A DNA stretch of 64,000 bases from Lachnospiraceae bacterium (GCA_023664345.1 JAMPFQ010000005.1:62001-126000); one strand, 5' to 3'; positions 36,491-45,711 are shown, counted from the first letter of the stretch. Program-made: numbers and translations. The notes: a model not told the origin generated them from the sequence alone.

Positions 36491-37276
36491 ATGAAACGTA
36501 TCAGATATAGGAGAAAACATATTTTTGTGGCAGCAGCGTTTCTCCTTGCGGCAACCTATCTGTGCCTCTGCTTTTCCCTGCGCCTCACTGTGCGCGGCAC
36601 GTCTATCCCGGAAGAAGAGTGTATGCTGTACTATATCGTCAACGCGGACGGCATGAAAGGCCTTGGACACAGCATTGTGATGCTTGTGGACGGAGAGGGG
36701 CGGGGAACGGTCCTCAGCTTTAACGGGATGCAGAGATCTTTGGGTGAATGTCTTTTGGGGAAAAGCGGTGTGGGGAAAATGAGCATGGGAACCATGACGC
36801 GGGAGGAGACGGAAGCGTTTTTACGGACGGGAGATCTGGTTCTTGACGCAGACCAGCTTTCGGACAATTATGACATGGCGCTGTACAGGCCGATGACGGA
36901 GGAAGAATATGAGATCATAGCGGCACAGGCTGTTCCCTATATTGCGGCGGGAGAGCGGTTCGAGGCTTTGTATGCGGAATGGGCCGCAGAGGAGGATGAA
37001 AGCGGAAAAGCGGATCTGCAACAGGCTTTGGAACAGCTGGGGCAGGACGAGAGCCTGCCCCTGTACCATATTTATACCAACAACTGCGACCACGCGGCCA
37101 GGATCCTGATCGCATCGGTGGATGCCGATATGCGGGAGCATAACCGGCATGGGCGGCATATGACGCCAAACGGAAATCTGAAGGCTTTCGGAAAGAAAGC
37201 GGAGGATTGGGGCGTCATGATTCTGGGGAAGCAGTCTCTGTGGGAGAAAGCGCTGATGTTTTTCATGGTATTCTGA
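36491..37276 (+). CDS. Membrane-anchored protein with possible permuted papain-like fold
   Basis: 261 residues with an N-terminal signal anchor (about 10-32). A GLGHSIVMLVD histidine motif (about residue 57) and a later YHIYTNNCDHAARIL motif (about 193) fit the His...Cys order of permuted NlpC/P60-like or DUF4105-like families, where His precedes Cys. No close family assigned. It stops directly next to the HSP90-family gene, suggesting a shared transcript. Confidence 0.6.
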   Translation: MKRIRYRRKHIFVAAAFLLAATYLCLCFSLRLTVRGTSIPEEECMLYYIVNADGMKGLGHSIVMLVDGEGRGTVLSFNGMQRSLGECLLGKSGVGKMSMGTMTREETEAFLRTGDLVLDADQLSDNYDMALYRPMTEEEYEIIAAQAVPYIAAGERFEALYAEWAAEEDESGKADLQQALEQLGQDESLPLYHIYTNNCDHAARILIASVDADMREHNRHGRHMTPNGNLKAFGKKAEDWGVMILGKQSLWEKALMFFMVF

Positions 37277-37321
37277 ATGGAAAGTCAAAGATGCAGGTTG
37301 CGGAAAGGTATGGTTATTAAA

Positions 37322-39244
37322 ATGATGAGTGAATATCGTTTTCAGGTGAATCTGGGCGGGATGATAGAGATCCTGTCCGACCATTTGTACAGCAGTCCCG
37401 ATGTCTATATCAGGGAACTTTTGCAGAACGGCGTGGACGCCATCACGGCCCGGATGCTGTGGGAGCAGGAGACGGCGGGAGTACCCGCCGCAGGAAAGGG
37501 CAGCGGCGCAGACCGGAATCTTGCAGCCGAGGAAAACGGCGCAGCACGGAATCTTGTCCCAGGCGAGGACAGCGGCACAGACCAGAGTCCCCTTGCGGAT
37601 CAGGGCACGATCCTGCTTGAGATCGAGGAGGGCAGCCGCCTTGTCTTTTCCGATAACGGGCAGGGGCTGACGGAGGAGGAGATTCATCAGTTCCTTGCGG
37701 TCATCGGGGAATCCTCCAAGCGGAGCCCGAAAGACGGCCGGATCAGGACGGATTATATCGGCCGGTTCGGGATTGGGCTTTTGTCCTGTTTCATGGTAGC
37801 GGATGAGATACGGATGCGGACAAGATCCTGTAAAGGTGACTTCCCGGTGCTGGAGTGGCGGGGGAAGCCGGACGGCACTTATACCATTGCCGAACTGCCA
37901 CAGGATTCCCTGGGGGATCTGCCTTTCGGCACCCAGGTGATCCTGGAGGCCAAACCGGGCAGGGAGGCTTATTTTACGGAAAAGGTCATCCGCAGGCTGC
38001 TTACTTATTATGGCATTTTGCTGCCTTTTCCCGTGATCGTCCGTATCCACGGAAAGGAAGAGCAGATCAATCCTATTTACCTGCCCTGGGAGGGGCGAAA
38101 GACCAACAGGCAGGAGTTGCTGCTGTTCGGACAGATGATGTTTGAGGAGCAGTTTTTGGACTGTGTGCCCCTGCGCAGCGAGCAGGGAAATGTGTCCGGC
38201 GTGGCCTATATCGTAAAATATCCCGTGCTGCCCTCGGCAAAGGGCAGCCACCGCATTTACCTGAAAAACATGCTCCTGACGGAAAAGGGGGACAACCTGA
38301 TCCCGGACTGGGCGGTCTTTACCAGATGCATCATCAACGCCACGGATCTGCGCCCCACGGCGTCCAGGGAGGGCTTTTATGTGGACGGGGTGCTGGATCA
38401 GGCCAGGGAAGACATTGAGAACGCCCTGATCGACTATATTGCGGAGATGGCGGAGGAAAACAGGGAATTGTTCGATACCTTTTTCCGCATCCACAGACTG
38501 ACATTGATGTCCCTGGCGCTGGCTTCCCCCAAACTGTTTGAAATGCTGGTGGATCATTGTGAGTTCGAGACCACCAGGGGGACCCAGACCGGATATGACC
38601 TGCGCTCCTGTGGGAAACCGCTGGTCTACGCGCCTACGGCGGCAAAATATAAGCAGCTTTCCCAGATCTTTTTTGCCCAGGATAAAATGCTGATCAACGT
38701 GTCCTATGTCCATTCCCTGGATCTTTTGATAAGGCTGGGACAGCTGTACGATCTGGAGGTCCGGGCGGTGGACGACTGGAATGTGGAGGATCTGATGGAG
38801 GATCTGATCCCGGACGACCAGGATGAAAGCTTCGCGTTCCAGAAAGCCGCGAACCGGATATTAAAAGCCTATGACTGTCGGGCGGAACTGAAATATTTTT
38901 CACCTTATAACCAGCCCACGTTTTACCTGATGGACGAGAAAGTTTTATTAAAGCGCCAGATCGCGGCATCCCGTTCCCAGGCGGATTCCATGTTCTTCCA
39001 GATGCTGGACGCCTTTGCGGCGGAGATTCCCAGCGATACGGCGGCGGTGCTGTATTTTAATTACAATAACCCGCTGGTGAAAAAGCTGGCGGCGGTGGAG
39101 GCGGAACCGGATCTGAAGCTGTTGGTGGAGATCTTATATGTGCAGGCATTACAGATCGGAGGATTTGTGTTACATAATAACGAATTGGGGATGCTGAACC
39201 GCAATATCCTGGCATTGATGGAGAGGGGGCTTTCGGATGAGTGA
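37322..39244 (+). CDS. HSP90-family chaperone (HtpG-like)
   Basis: 640 residues. GHKL ATP-site motifs are present: RELLQNGVDAI, FSDNGQGLTEEEI, and DYIGRFGIGLLS, and the middle-domain catalytic region PTASREGFY. A low-complexity insert (about residues 44-84, from three imperfect 42-bp repeats) separates the first helix from the next strand of the N-domain. I use the ATG at 37322 (or 37325), 13-16 bases from GGAAAGG; upstream in-frame starts are also possible. Its length resembles HtpG but the C-terminal dimer region is divergent. It overlaps the following repeat protein by 8 bases, as in other bacterial HSP90/TPR pairs. Confidence 0.88.
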   Translation: MMSEYRFQVNLGGMIEILSDHLYSSPDVYIRELLQNGVDAITARMLWEQETAGVPAAGKGSGADRNLAAEENGAARNLVPGEDSGTDQSPLADQGTILLEIEEGSRLVFSDNGQGLTEEEIHQFLAVIGESSKRSPKDGRIRTDYIGRFGIGLLSCFMVADEIRMRTRSCKGDFPVLEWRGKPDGTYTIAELPQDSLGDLPFGTQVILEAKPGREAYFTEKVIRRLLTYYGILLPFPVIVRIHGKEEQINPIYLPWEGRKTNRQELLLFGQMMFEEQFLDCVPLRSEQGNVSGVAYIVKYPVLPSAKGSHRIYLKNMLLTEKGDNLIPDWAVFTRCIINATDLRPTASREGFYVDGVLDQAREDIENALIDYIAEMAEENRELFDTFFRIHRLTLMSLALASPKLFEMLVDHCEFETTRGTQTGYDLRSCGKPLVYAPTAAKYKQLSQIFFAQDKMLINVSYVHSLDLLIRLGQLYDLEVRAVDDWNVEDLMEDLIPDDQDESFAFQKAANRILKAYDCRAELKYFSPYNQPTFYLMDEKVLLKRQIAASRSQADSMFFQMLDAFAAEIPSDTAAVLYFNYNNPLVKKLAAVEAEPDLKLLVEILYVQALQIGGFVLHNNELGMLNRNILALMERGLSDE

Positions 39245-40370
39245 GGAGAGGATGGAGGATCTTTATGATCCCGAAGCGTTGAAACGCGGCTATGGCAAGA
39301 TGGAGCATGGGAAAGCAAAAGCCGCAGCCATGCGCACTGCCATAGAGGCGGCGGACGCCCATGATGACACTTCCTTTCGGATCTTTTTCCGGTTGGACTT
39401 ATGTGAGGAATCCTGTTTTTACGGGGACAGTCTTGATATGATGGTGATCTTCCCGGAGGTTCTTGCCATAGTGGACCGTTATCCGGACGCACCCTCCACC
39501 TGCTTTGACAAGAATTATAAAAATGAAATGGATCATGTGCTGTGGGTGTATAAATGGATCATAAGTAACTGTAAGGACTTTTACCAGATCCCCATGTCGG
39601 ACTGCCGGAAATTTTTTGAGGACTTTAAGAGGCGCAGTCAGGCATGCGGCTACAATCTGCGGCCTTATTATTACTTTTTATATGATTTTTATGAGAAGAT
39701 CGATCCGGAAAAAGCAAAAGAAGCATTTTATGCCTTTGAGAAACTCCCCCGGGACGGAAACTGTGACTGTAAGGCCTGCGAGCGCAACACGGTCATCGAG
39801 TTTTGGCTACAGAACGGAGAGCCTGAGAAGGCGGCGGAACTGGCGGAAGATATCGAGAATTTTACCCTGCGCTGCGGGCACGACAGGATGGCATCCTGGC
39901 TGCGGCTGAAAAACAATTATATGAAGTACCATCTCAGGAGGCGGGAATTTGAGGAGGCGGGGAAGTATTGCCGGATCCTGGAGCGCCAGACACTGCAGGA
40001 TACGGAATTCCAGTGCTGGGATCTGTTTCTGTACTGTAACGCTTACCGGGGTATGATGGGAAGGGCGCTGCGGGTCTACAAGGCTCACTGGAAAGACTGG
40101 CAGGAAGAGAGGGATCCCTCCGAAATTTACGACAACAGCATCTACATCGCGTTGTTTTTCAGGAAAATGATGGAGGAGCGGGAGAGCGACACCATCATGC
40201 TTTCCCTGGACGCCTCGTTCCCGCTGTACCAGGAGAGCGGGGAGTACCGGGTGGAGGATCTGTACCAATATTATTATCACAGGGCGGAGGATATGGCAGA
40301 GAAATTTGACCGCAGGAACGGCACGACGCATTATCATGACGAACTGGTGGAGAAGCTGCCTCCCTTATGA
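39237..40370 (+). CDS. TPR-like helical repeat protein partnered with the HSP90 gene
   Basis: 377 residues, fully helical. Repeat-like helix pairs such as AKEAFYAFEKLP, PEKAAELAEDIENF, EEAGKYCRILERQ and GRALRVYKAHW suggest TPR or similar solenoid. A C-x-C-x2-C-like stretch (DCKACERN) may be structural. It overlaps the chaperone by 8 bases, so strict co-expression is expected. Role inferred as adaptor or client-binding partner, by analogy with eukaryotic HSP90 co-chaperones; not shown by sequence. Confidence 0.7.
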   Translation: MSEERMEDLYDPEALKRGYGKMEHGKAKAAAMRTAIEAADAHDDTSFRIFFRLDLCEESCFYGDSLDMMVIFPEVLAIVDRYPDAPSTCFDKNYKNEMDHVLWVYKWIISNCKDFYQIPMSDCRKFFEDFKRRSQACGYNLRPYYYFLYDFYEKIDPEKAKEAFYAFEKLPRDGNCDCKACERNTVIEFWLQNGEPEKAAELAEDIENFTLRCGHDRMASWLRLKNNYMKYHLRRREFEEAGKYCRILERQTLQDTEFQCWDLFLYCNAYRGMMGRALRVYKAHWKDWQEERDPSEIYDNSIYIALFFRKMMEERESDTIMLSLDASFPLYQESGEYRVEDLYQYYYHRAEDMAEKFDRRNGTTHYHDELVEKLPPL

Positions 40371-40374
40371 AAAG

Positions 40375-40408
40375 AAAGAGGCTGTCATTTTCATATGGCA
40401 GCCTCTTT
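40375..40408. terminator. Bidirectional terminator
   Basis: AAAGAGGCTG (40375-40384) and CAGCCTCTTT (40399-40408) form a 10-bp stem. It serves the HSP90 operon on the plus strand and, with a T/C-rich tail, the small minus-strand gene ending at 40431. Confidence 0.8.
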
Positions 40409-40430
40409 GAAAACGTCATAGATTGGAGAG

Positions 40431-40613
40431 TTATCCTTTGATCCTGTCAATTTCGGTGAGATTAACACCGGAGGAAGAAAGAATAACCTTTAAATCGATA
40501 TATCTTTCCTTCATCGCTTTATAGACATCAGAGTCTTTTTCGGCCAGCAGCATATAGCGCTGTATTCTTGAAAACTCTTCTATTGACAGTCGCAACATCT
40601 CACCCTCAGCCAT
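40431..40613 (-). CDS. Small 60-residue protein
   Basis: Starts MAEGEMLRLSIEEFSRIQRY, preceded by AGGTGAT. Helical, mildly acidic, no membrane segment. A terminator lies immediately downstream, which supports a real single-gene transcript. Not similar in sequence to the 58-residue protein at 20115. Function unknown. Confidence 0.7.
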   Translation of the reverse strand: MAEGEMLRLSIEEFSRIQRYMLLAEKDSDVYKAMKERYIDLKVILSSSGVNLTEIDRIKG

Positions 40614-40896
40614 AGAATCACCTGCTTTCTATAATGGTAATGGGTAGAGGTTGTTGACTTCATTATAACAATACGGGGGCAAGGTGTAAAGGGGTTATTT
40701 GGATTCGCATATTTCATCAATCGATTTTAAAATAATAAAAATTTTTGTCCCTGAAGCATTTTTTTCCTACTAAGTAAGTGAAGGGATAAGTTGGCAGGCT
40801 GTTCGACATCTACAGACAAGGATACTGACGATGTGTCCCAAAAGGTTTACCAGGATGATATATGGAAATAGTTATGGGAAGCACAGGAGGAAATCC

Positions 40897-41445
40897 ATGG
40901 AAGACGCTGAAATCATTGAATTATATTTGGAAAGGTCAGAGTCTGCAATCCGGGAGACGGACAAAAAATATAATGTCTTTTTGAACCGTCTGGTTTACAA
41001 CATTTTACATGATGCCCTGGATACAGAGGAAATCATTGATGATACATATATGGGGGCGTGGAACGCCATTCCGCCGACCATCCCGAACAGCCTGAAACAT
41101 TTTTTGTCGCGGATTGCCCGAAACCTTTCCTTTGACCGCCTGGATTACCGCCTGGCGGGAAAACGGAACGCCCTTTTCGTGGAACTGGACGAATGTATCC
41201 CGGATATGCGGCAGAATGTGGAAAGAATATGGGAGGCAAAAGAGATCGGGAGGCTACTGAACTGCTATCTAGGAACGCTTGACCGGAAAGACTGCGCCGT
41301 CTTTTTGGGAAGATATTACTACTCCTGTTCCATCGGCGAACTGGCGAAGCAATATTCCCTTACGCAGCGCCAGATTAAGTATATGCTTTCCAAAGCAAGG
41401 GATGGCCTGAGGGCATATCTGGAAAGGGAAGGGGTGACCGCATGA
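40897..41445 (+). CDS. ECF-type sigma factor
   Basis: 182 residues with sigma region 2 (NRLVYNILHDALDTEEIIDDTYMGAWN, -10 recognition) and region 4 (SIGELAKQYSLTQRQIKYMLSKARDGLRAYL, HTH for -35). No region 1 or 3, as in extracytoplasmic-function sigma factors. Start at the ATG at 40897 after AGGAGG. Its stop overlaps the next gene by 4 bases, the usual sigma/anti-sigma coupling. An autoregulated promoter is likely in the 40640-40896 gap, but I cannot assign its sequence with confidence. Confidence 0.9.
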   Translation: MEDAEIIELYLERSESAIRETDKKYNVFLNRLVYNILHDALDTEEIIDDTYMGAWNAIPPTIPNSLKHFLSRIARNLSFDRLDYRLAGKRNALFVELDECIPDMRQNVERIWEAKEIGRLLNCYLGTLDRKDCAVFLGRYYYSCSIGELAKQYSLTQRQIKYMLSKARDGLRAYLEREGVTA

Positions 41446-42449
41446 ATGTTTTTGTTTTAAATCAGGCGTTTCAGTATGTGGATGACAAATACCTTGACAT
41501 CGTGGAGCAGGAGAGGGCTTCGCAGGTCAGGCCTTATAAGCGTTTGATCCCTTATTGGGGGAAGGCTGTGGTGGCGTGTTTCTGCCTGATCCTGATTCTG
41601 ATCGTGCTGCCTGCGGTGGCAATTGCGGCAAACTGGTTCGGGCTCAGGGATTTACTGATACCGGTGACGCCCCCCGTCCCGCCTGCCCCAACCGGGGAAC
41701 ATGGCGGGAATGTGCAGCCGGTCCCGGAAACCGGAATGCCGGATGAAAGGGAAGAAAAGACAGACGCAATGATCGGCCTGTCGGGATATCAGGGCAGTCC
41801 CGAAGCCCAGGCAATGGCAGAGTGGCAGGCATTTCTGGCTGCTTACGATTCGGACCATGCTATTTTGGAGGGGATCGGGGACGGACCCACGGAAATAGAC
41901 AAAACAAGATATGGCTTATATAATGTCTATACGCAGGACATGGCGGATCAGCTGGAGGAGATCATACAGAGATATGGGTTAAAACTGCACACGGATATCA
42001 ATGTGGTCAGTCAGGAGGAATTAGCGTTCCGTGTGGGCGGGGACTTTATGCAGGAGCCATTGAGGAGATATTGGGCTTATATTTATGAGGACGGCACTTT
42101 CCAATTTGACGGCGATGTCGAGCTGCAGGATCATGGAACGGTTGATTTTCAGTTTGCCCGGACTGTAAAAGGAACTTTTAATGAGACAATGCTGAAGATC
42201 GGCGATGTATCCGGTTATCAGGAGTTCGGGTATGTTACTTCCGGCGGTGAAATGGTCATGTGTGCTTTGGGAACAGACAAGGCTTTGGTATTCGTGGATT
42301 CGGAAAGCTGTTTTATCCTCATGAATGTCATGGGTGGGAGCAGCTGCGGCGTGACAGAAAGTGTTTTAAAAAACATGGCGGATGCAGTTGATTTTGCTTT
42401 GCTGAAGAATGTGCAGGCACCGGAAATGAGGGGTGATTCCGTACCGTGA
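41442..42449 (+). CDS. Membrane protein coupled to the ECF sigma factor, probable anti-sigma factor
   Basis: 335 residues: a short cytoplasmic head (1-32), one transmembrane helix (about 40-65), a Pro-rich linker, and a 200-residue extracellular domain without known motif. The ATGA overlap with the sigma gene and one-TM topology are the hallmarks of ECF anti-sigma factors, although the cytoplasmic head is shorter than a classical zinc-binding ASD and lacks its HxxxCxxC. Signal sensed is unknown. Confidence 0.7.
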   Translation: MNVFVLNQAFQYVDDKYLDIVEQERASQVRPYKRLIPYWGKAVVACFCLILILIVLPAVAIAANWFGLRDLLIPVTPPVPPAPTGEHGGNVQPVPETGMPDEREEKTDAMIGLSGYQGSPEAQAMAEWQAFLAAYDSDHAILEGIGDGPTEIDKTRYGLYNVYTQDMADQLEEIIQRYGLKLHTDINVVSQEELAFRVGGDFMQEPLRRYWAYIYEDGTFQFDGDVELQDHGTVDFQFARTVKGTFNETMLKIGDVSGYQEFGYVTSGGEMVMCALGTDKALVFVDSESCFILMNVMGGSSCGVTESVLKNMADAVDFALLKNVQAPEMRGDSVP

Positions 42450-42534
42450 TTCTCACTTGTCAATTCCTTTTTAGCTACCAGGTTTCAGCCAACAATGGCT
42501 ACAAATACAAACACTTTGATGGAGGAAATTAGTC

Positions 42535-43926
42535 ATGAAGAAAAAAATTATTTTGTCAGTAATGTCCTTAATGTTGATTCTGTCATTACCATCATGTTCA
42601 GATAATAAACAGGATAGCTTTAGCGGAACTCAGAATGTAACGAGTGAAGATGCATATGGTGTTGAGGGAAATGTGGAACAGAGTAGTCAGGTTCTGGATA
42701 ATTATTTTGAAAAAGAAGAAACAAGTTCTTTACTTGACGGGCAGGAATCTGTAAATAGCGGCATATCTGATGCAGAAGAAAAGGAGGCGGGGTATTCCAT
42801 TTTAGTCTATACTGAGGCGCCCAATAAAAACAGCTCGGTCAGTATCCAATATCCGTTTTTTGAAGGGGAAGGAAAAGAGAGATTGAATGATCTGATACTT
42901 GCAAAAGTACAGGAATTTGCCCGGGTTGACGATTCTTTATTCCCTGCGGATGCCGGTTTGACAATTGATTATCAGGTTGAGATTATTTTGCAGAATGCGG
43001 AGATAGTCAGCATGGTCTTTTGGGGAACCAGCGCTACCGGCGGAGGCGCATATGGAACCAATGATGTGATCCCTTTTAACATAGATATGCAGACAATGGA
43101 GGAGGTTTTGTTTGAAGATTTGTATGATGCAAATGACGATTTTCAAAAGGTTTTCTTTGAGAAGGCATATTTTCCGACAAGCCCGATTACATCCCATGAT
43201 GAAGGCAGTTTTGCGGAAATGCTCCGGCTACAGTCCCCGGAATATCAGCCAGTTTCACCCTTCAGTATTCCGGGAAACGTGAGTTGTTTCCTGAAACCTG
43301 ATGCCCTGGTTTTGGTCATGCCTGCCGTTCATGCTGCGGGAAACGATTATTTTGAGGCGCAGATAAACTACGAAGATATTGAGGCTTTTTATTTATTGGA
43401 GCAGAAGGATTCAAATAAAACAGACCCTGGTTTTAAAGAGAATGATATGTTTGCAGCGGATGATCAATTTATGGAAGTCATTGACAGAAGCAGGATAGAT
43501 GACCAATCATTTGAAGTGGTTCTGAACGAGTGGGGAAAAGTTACGTTCGTATCCTGTATGCCGGATTTTTATGCTGAGAATTTAGATCCGCTCACCGATG
43601 CTTCATTCTATTTGCTGAAAAATGAAAAAGTTCTTTACCGGTTTCCGTATGTATCAGATCATAACATCAGGGAGACCGGCTTATGCGAGGGAGTGTCCTT
43701 TGTGTTTTTTGAGGATATCGATGAAGATAATAAAAAGGAAATCGTTATAGGAGTCCTGTATGTTTCCGGAGCAGGACCCCAGGGAATGATTCCATACACA
43801 GAAATCCGTATCTATGAAGACGGTGGGAATGAATTTGTTTATAACGGGAAGTTAAGCGGTGAAATGAATGAAAAACTGACAGATGAAGTTACCGCGGATT
43901 ATGTGAAAGCGCTTTTAAAAGAATAG
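42535..43926 (+). CDS. Secreted lipoprotein (DUF3298/DUF4163-like)
   Basis: 463 residues with a lipoprotein signal peptide (lipobox LPSC, Cys near residue 22). The middle part (VQYPFFEGEGKERLNDLI..., NDVIPFNIDM, VSPFSIPGN) has the beta/alpha layout of DUF4163/DUF3298 domains found in RsiV and PdaC relatives; the C-terminal part has an Asp-rich EDIDEDNKKEIVIG loop. It begins 85 bases after the anti-sigma gene and could be a regulon member. AT-richer than the core genes. Function not established. Confidence 0.65.
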   Translation: MKKKIILSVMSLMLILSLPSCSDNKQDSFSGTQNVTSEDAYGVEGNVEQSSQVLDNYFEKEETSSLLDGQESVNSGISDAEEKEAGYSILVYTEAPNKNSSVSIQYPFFEGEGKERLNDLILAKVQEFARVDDSLFPADAGLTIDYQVEIILQNAEIVSMVFWGTSATGGGAYGTNDVIPFNIDMQTMEEVLFEDLYDANDDFQKVFFEKAYFPTSPITSHDEGSFAEMLRLQSPEYQPVSPFSIPGNVSCFLKPDALVLVMPAVHAAGNDYFEAQINYEDIEAFYLLEQKDSNKTDPGFKENDMFAADDQFMEVIDRSRIDDQSFEVVLNEWGKVTFVSCMPDFYAENLDPLTDASFYLLKNEKVLYRFPYVSDHNIRETGLCEGVSFVFFEDIDEDNKKEIVIGVLYVSGAGPQGMIPYTEIRIYEDGGNEFVYNGKLSGEMNEKLTDEVTADYVKALLKE

Positions 43927-44043
43927 CCCTGAATGATTCATGGCGTCCCTGCTGATAATGGCATAAGCTGTCCGGTTATTGTGCTTAGAGCATATGATGT
44001 TTTTGCTGCAAAAAGCATTCCTATAGAGAATGAAATTTGAACT

Positions 44044-44071
44044 TTGACAAAATAAAATCTCCCCGTATGAT
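44044..44071 (+). promoter_or_regulatory. Transposase promoter
   Basis: TTGACA (44044-44049), 16-base spacer, TATGAT (44066-44071). The ATAAAATCTCC arm (44052-44062) lies between the hexamers. Confidence 0.65.
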
Positions 44072-44120
44072 ATATATGAGTTTGACGACTTAATACATCA
44101 AAAAACAAAGGAGATTTTAT
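44052..44120 (+). promoter_or_regulatory. Inverted repeat masking the transposase ribosome binding site
   Basis: ATAAAATCTCC (44052-44062) is perfectly complementary to GGAGATTTTAT (44110-44120), which contains the ribosome binding site. Transcripts starting at the element's own promoter (about 44078) lack the first arm and are translatable; read-through transcripts from outside contain both arms and would hide the site. This is the design known for IS10 and IS50; here it is inference. Confidence 0.6.
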
Positions 44121-44124
44121 AACA

Positions 44125-45426
44125 ATGAAAGTAAAGTACGAAGACCGCCTGAAACAGAAATTACTAGCAATCACAACAGACACCCTTGTGGTTGGCGTGG
44201 ATATCGCCAAAAACTACCAGTGGGCAAGGTTTGTTGATTTCAGGGGCATAGAGCACAGCCGCGCCCTGAAGTTTAAAAACAGCAAAGGCGGCTTCGAGAC
44301 CATCTTAGCAAGAATCGGGGAAATATGCAAGGCAGAAAATTTCGCAAAGGTTGTTGTCGGGATGGAGCCGACAGGACACTACTGGAAAGCGTTTGCAAAC
44401 TGGCTTGACAGGCAGGAAGGGATCGCGGTTGTCCTCGTGAACCCATATGCGACGAAACAGGCAAAGGAACTGGATGACAACAGCCAGACGAAGTCGGATA
44501 AAAAGGATGCGCTCACGATCGCAAAACTGGTAAAAGACGGAAGGTATTTTGAGCTGTACCTGCCCCATGATGTATACGCGCAGCTTCGTGGTCTGTCCAC
44601 AGCCAGAACCGGATTGAACAAGCGCAAGAATGCGTTGAAGAACACAATCACGGCAGTCATGGATGAATATTTTCCGGAATACGCGGAAGTGTTCAAATGC
44701 CCGCTTTCCGGCAAAGCTTCACGGCATATATTAAAAGCCTGCCCGTTCCCTAAATTCATCGTGGAACTGGGAGAGGACGGCATCACAGGGGAGATAAAAA
44801 AGGCGGTAAAGAAAACCGTCGGGAGGAAGAAAGCCCGGCAGCTTGTGGAAGCCGCAAAGGATTCTGTAGGAGTGGATTACGGGGAGGAAGCCGCAAAACT
44901 GAAGCTGCGGCTGATGCTGGAGGAACTGGAACTTCTGGAAAAGCAGACGGAAGAACTGGAGGGACAGATGGCATCGGAATTGAAAAAGACAGGTTATGCA
45001 GATTTCCTGCTGAGCATAAAGGGGATTGGCGTTGTAACGCTGGCGGCATGTCTTGGGGAACTGGGGGACCCGACGCGTTTTGAAAGCCCCCGGCAGATGA
45101 GCCGCATGGCAGGCTATAACCTCACAGAAGACAGTTCCGGCAAGAACAAGAGCGGGACAAAAATATCCAAGCGCGGGAGGAAGAACCTCCGGAGCGTGCT
45201 GTACCAGATGGCGCTTACAATGGTCGCCACAAATGATGAAATGAAACAGTTATACCACTATCTGAAAACGAGGGAGAAAGACCCGCTCCGGAAGATGCAG
45301 GCGTTGGTTGCGGTCAGCAAAAAGATACTGACGCTGATCCACACGTTAGCGAAGAAGAAAGAAACCTACGATCCGGGCAAAGTATTCGGACCTGTCCGCA
45401 GGGAGCAGTTAAAAGTGGCAGCCTGA
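44125..45426 (+). CDS. tnp: IS110-family transposase/recombinase
   Basis: 433 residues. N-terminal RuvC-like DEDD domain: VVGVDIAKNYQW (Asp26), VVGMEPTGHYW (Glu near 80), and SDKKDALTIAK (Asp pair near 118). Central coiled coil, then the C-terminal Transposase_20 domain (SIKGIGVVTLAACLGEL, MSRMAGYNLTEDSSGK with the conserved Ser). IS110 recombinases use a bridge RNA encoded by the element to choose target and donor DNA. The gene appears intact, so the element may be active. Confidence 0.95.
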   Translation: MKVKYEDRLKQKLLAITTDTLVVGVDIAKNYQWARFVDFRGIEHSRALKFKNSKGGFETILARIGEICKAENFAKVVVGMEPTGHYWKAFANWLDRQEGIAVVLVNPYATKQAKELDDNSQTKSDKKDALTIAKLVKDGRYFELYLPHDVYAQLRGLSTARTGLNKRKNALKNTITAVMDEYFPEYAEVFKCPLSGKASRHILKACPFPKFIVELGEDGITGEIKKAVKKTVGRKKARQLVEAAKDSVGVDYGEEAAKLKLRLMLEELELLEKQTEELEGQMASELKKTGYADFLLSIKGIGVVTLAACLGELGDPTRFESPRQMSRMAGYNLTEDSSGKNKSGTKISKRGRKNLRSVLYQMALTMVATNDEMKQLYHYLKTREKDPLRKMQALVAVSKKILTLIHTLAKKKETYDPGKVFGPVRREQLKVAA

Positions 45427-45446
45427 AAACAAAGCGAGCCGGTAAT

Positions 45447-45517
45447 GGCACGGGGACAAGGAGTTTTTCTCCATCAGCCCAGAGAGGCAGCAACAAAGCA
45501 CAAGTCTGCCCCGTGCC
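45447..45517 (+). ncRNA. Candidate bridge RNA or structured 3' RNA of the IS110 element
   Basis: GGCACGGGG (45447-45455) pairs with CCCCGTGCC (45509-45517) around an inner hairpin GGAG-TTTTT-CTCC (45460-45472) and a GCC/GGC stem. It lies in the long non-coding 3' end of the element, where IS1111-type members of the family carry bridge RNA. IS110-group members carry it at the left end instead; I cannot tell which applies. Loops and target complementarity were not tested. Confidence 0.45.
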
Positions 45518-45711
45518 TTTATCCATAAAGCAGAATGAAGGAATGTCAGGGCATAAGACCCAGCGAGAACTGATAGGGTAAGCGTATGGATATGGATCGG
45601 CAGAATACCCCACCAACCATCCCATCCATTTATGGATGATGATATAAATTTTAAAAATATATCGGGAGATATATTGACAAATTTCAAATTTTGAGATAGG
45701 AGATTATATTG

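Larger units (their letters stand above)
44041..45640 (+). mobile_element. IS110-family insertion sequence
   Basis: One intact IS110-type transposase gene with its own promoter and a structured non-coding 3' flank. Exact ends are not visible because the family lacks conventional terminal inverted repeats; limits are set by the promoter on the left and the base change near 45640 on the right. AT-rich genes flank it on both sides. Confidence 0.75.

Noticed and set aside
36821..38713. Minus-strand ORF of 630 codons opposite the HSP90-family gene
   Set aside because: The plus strand encodes clear GHKL motifs; the other strand is a shadow.
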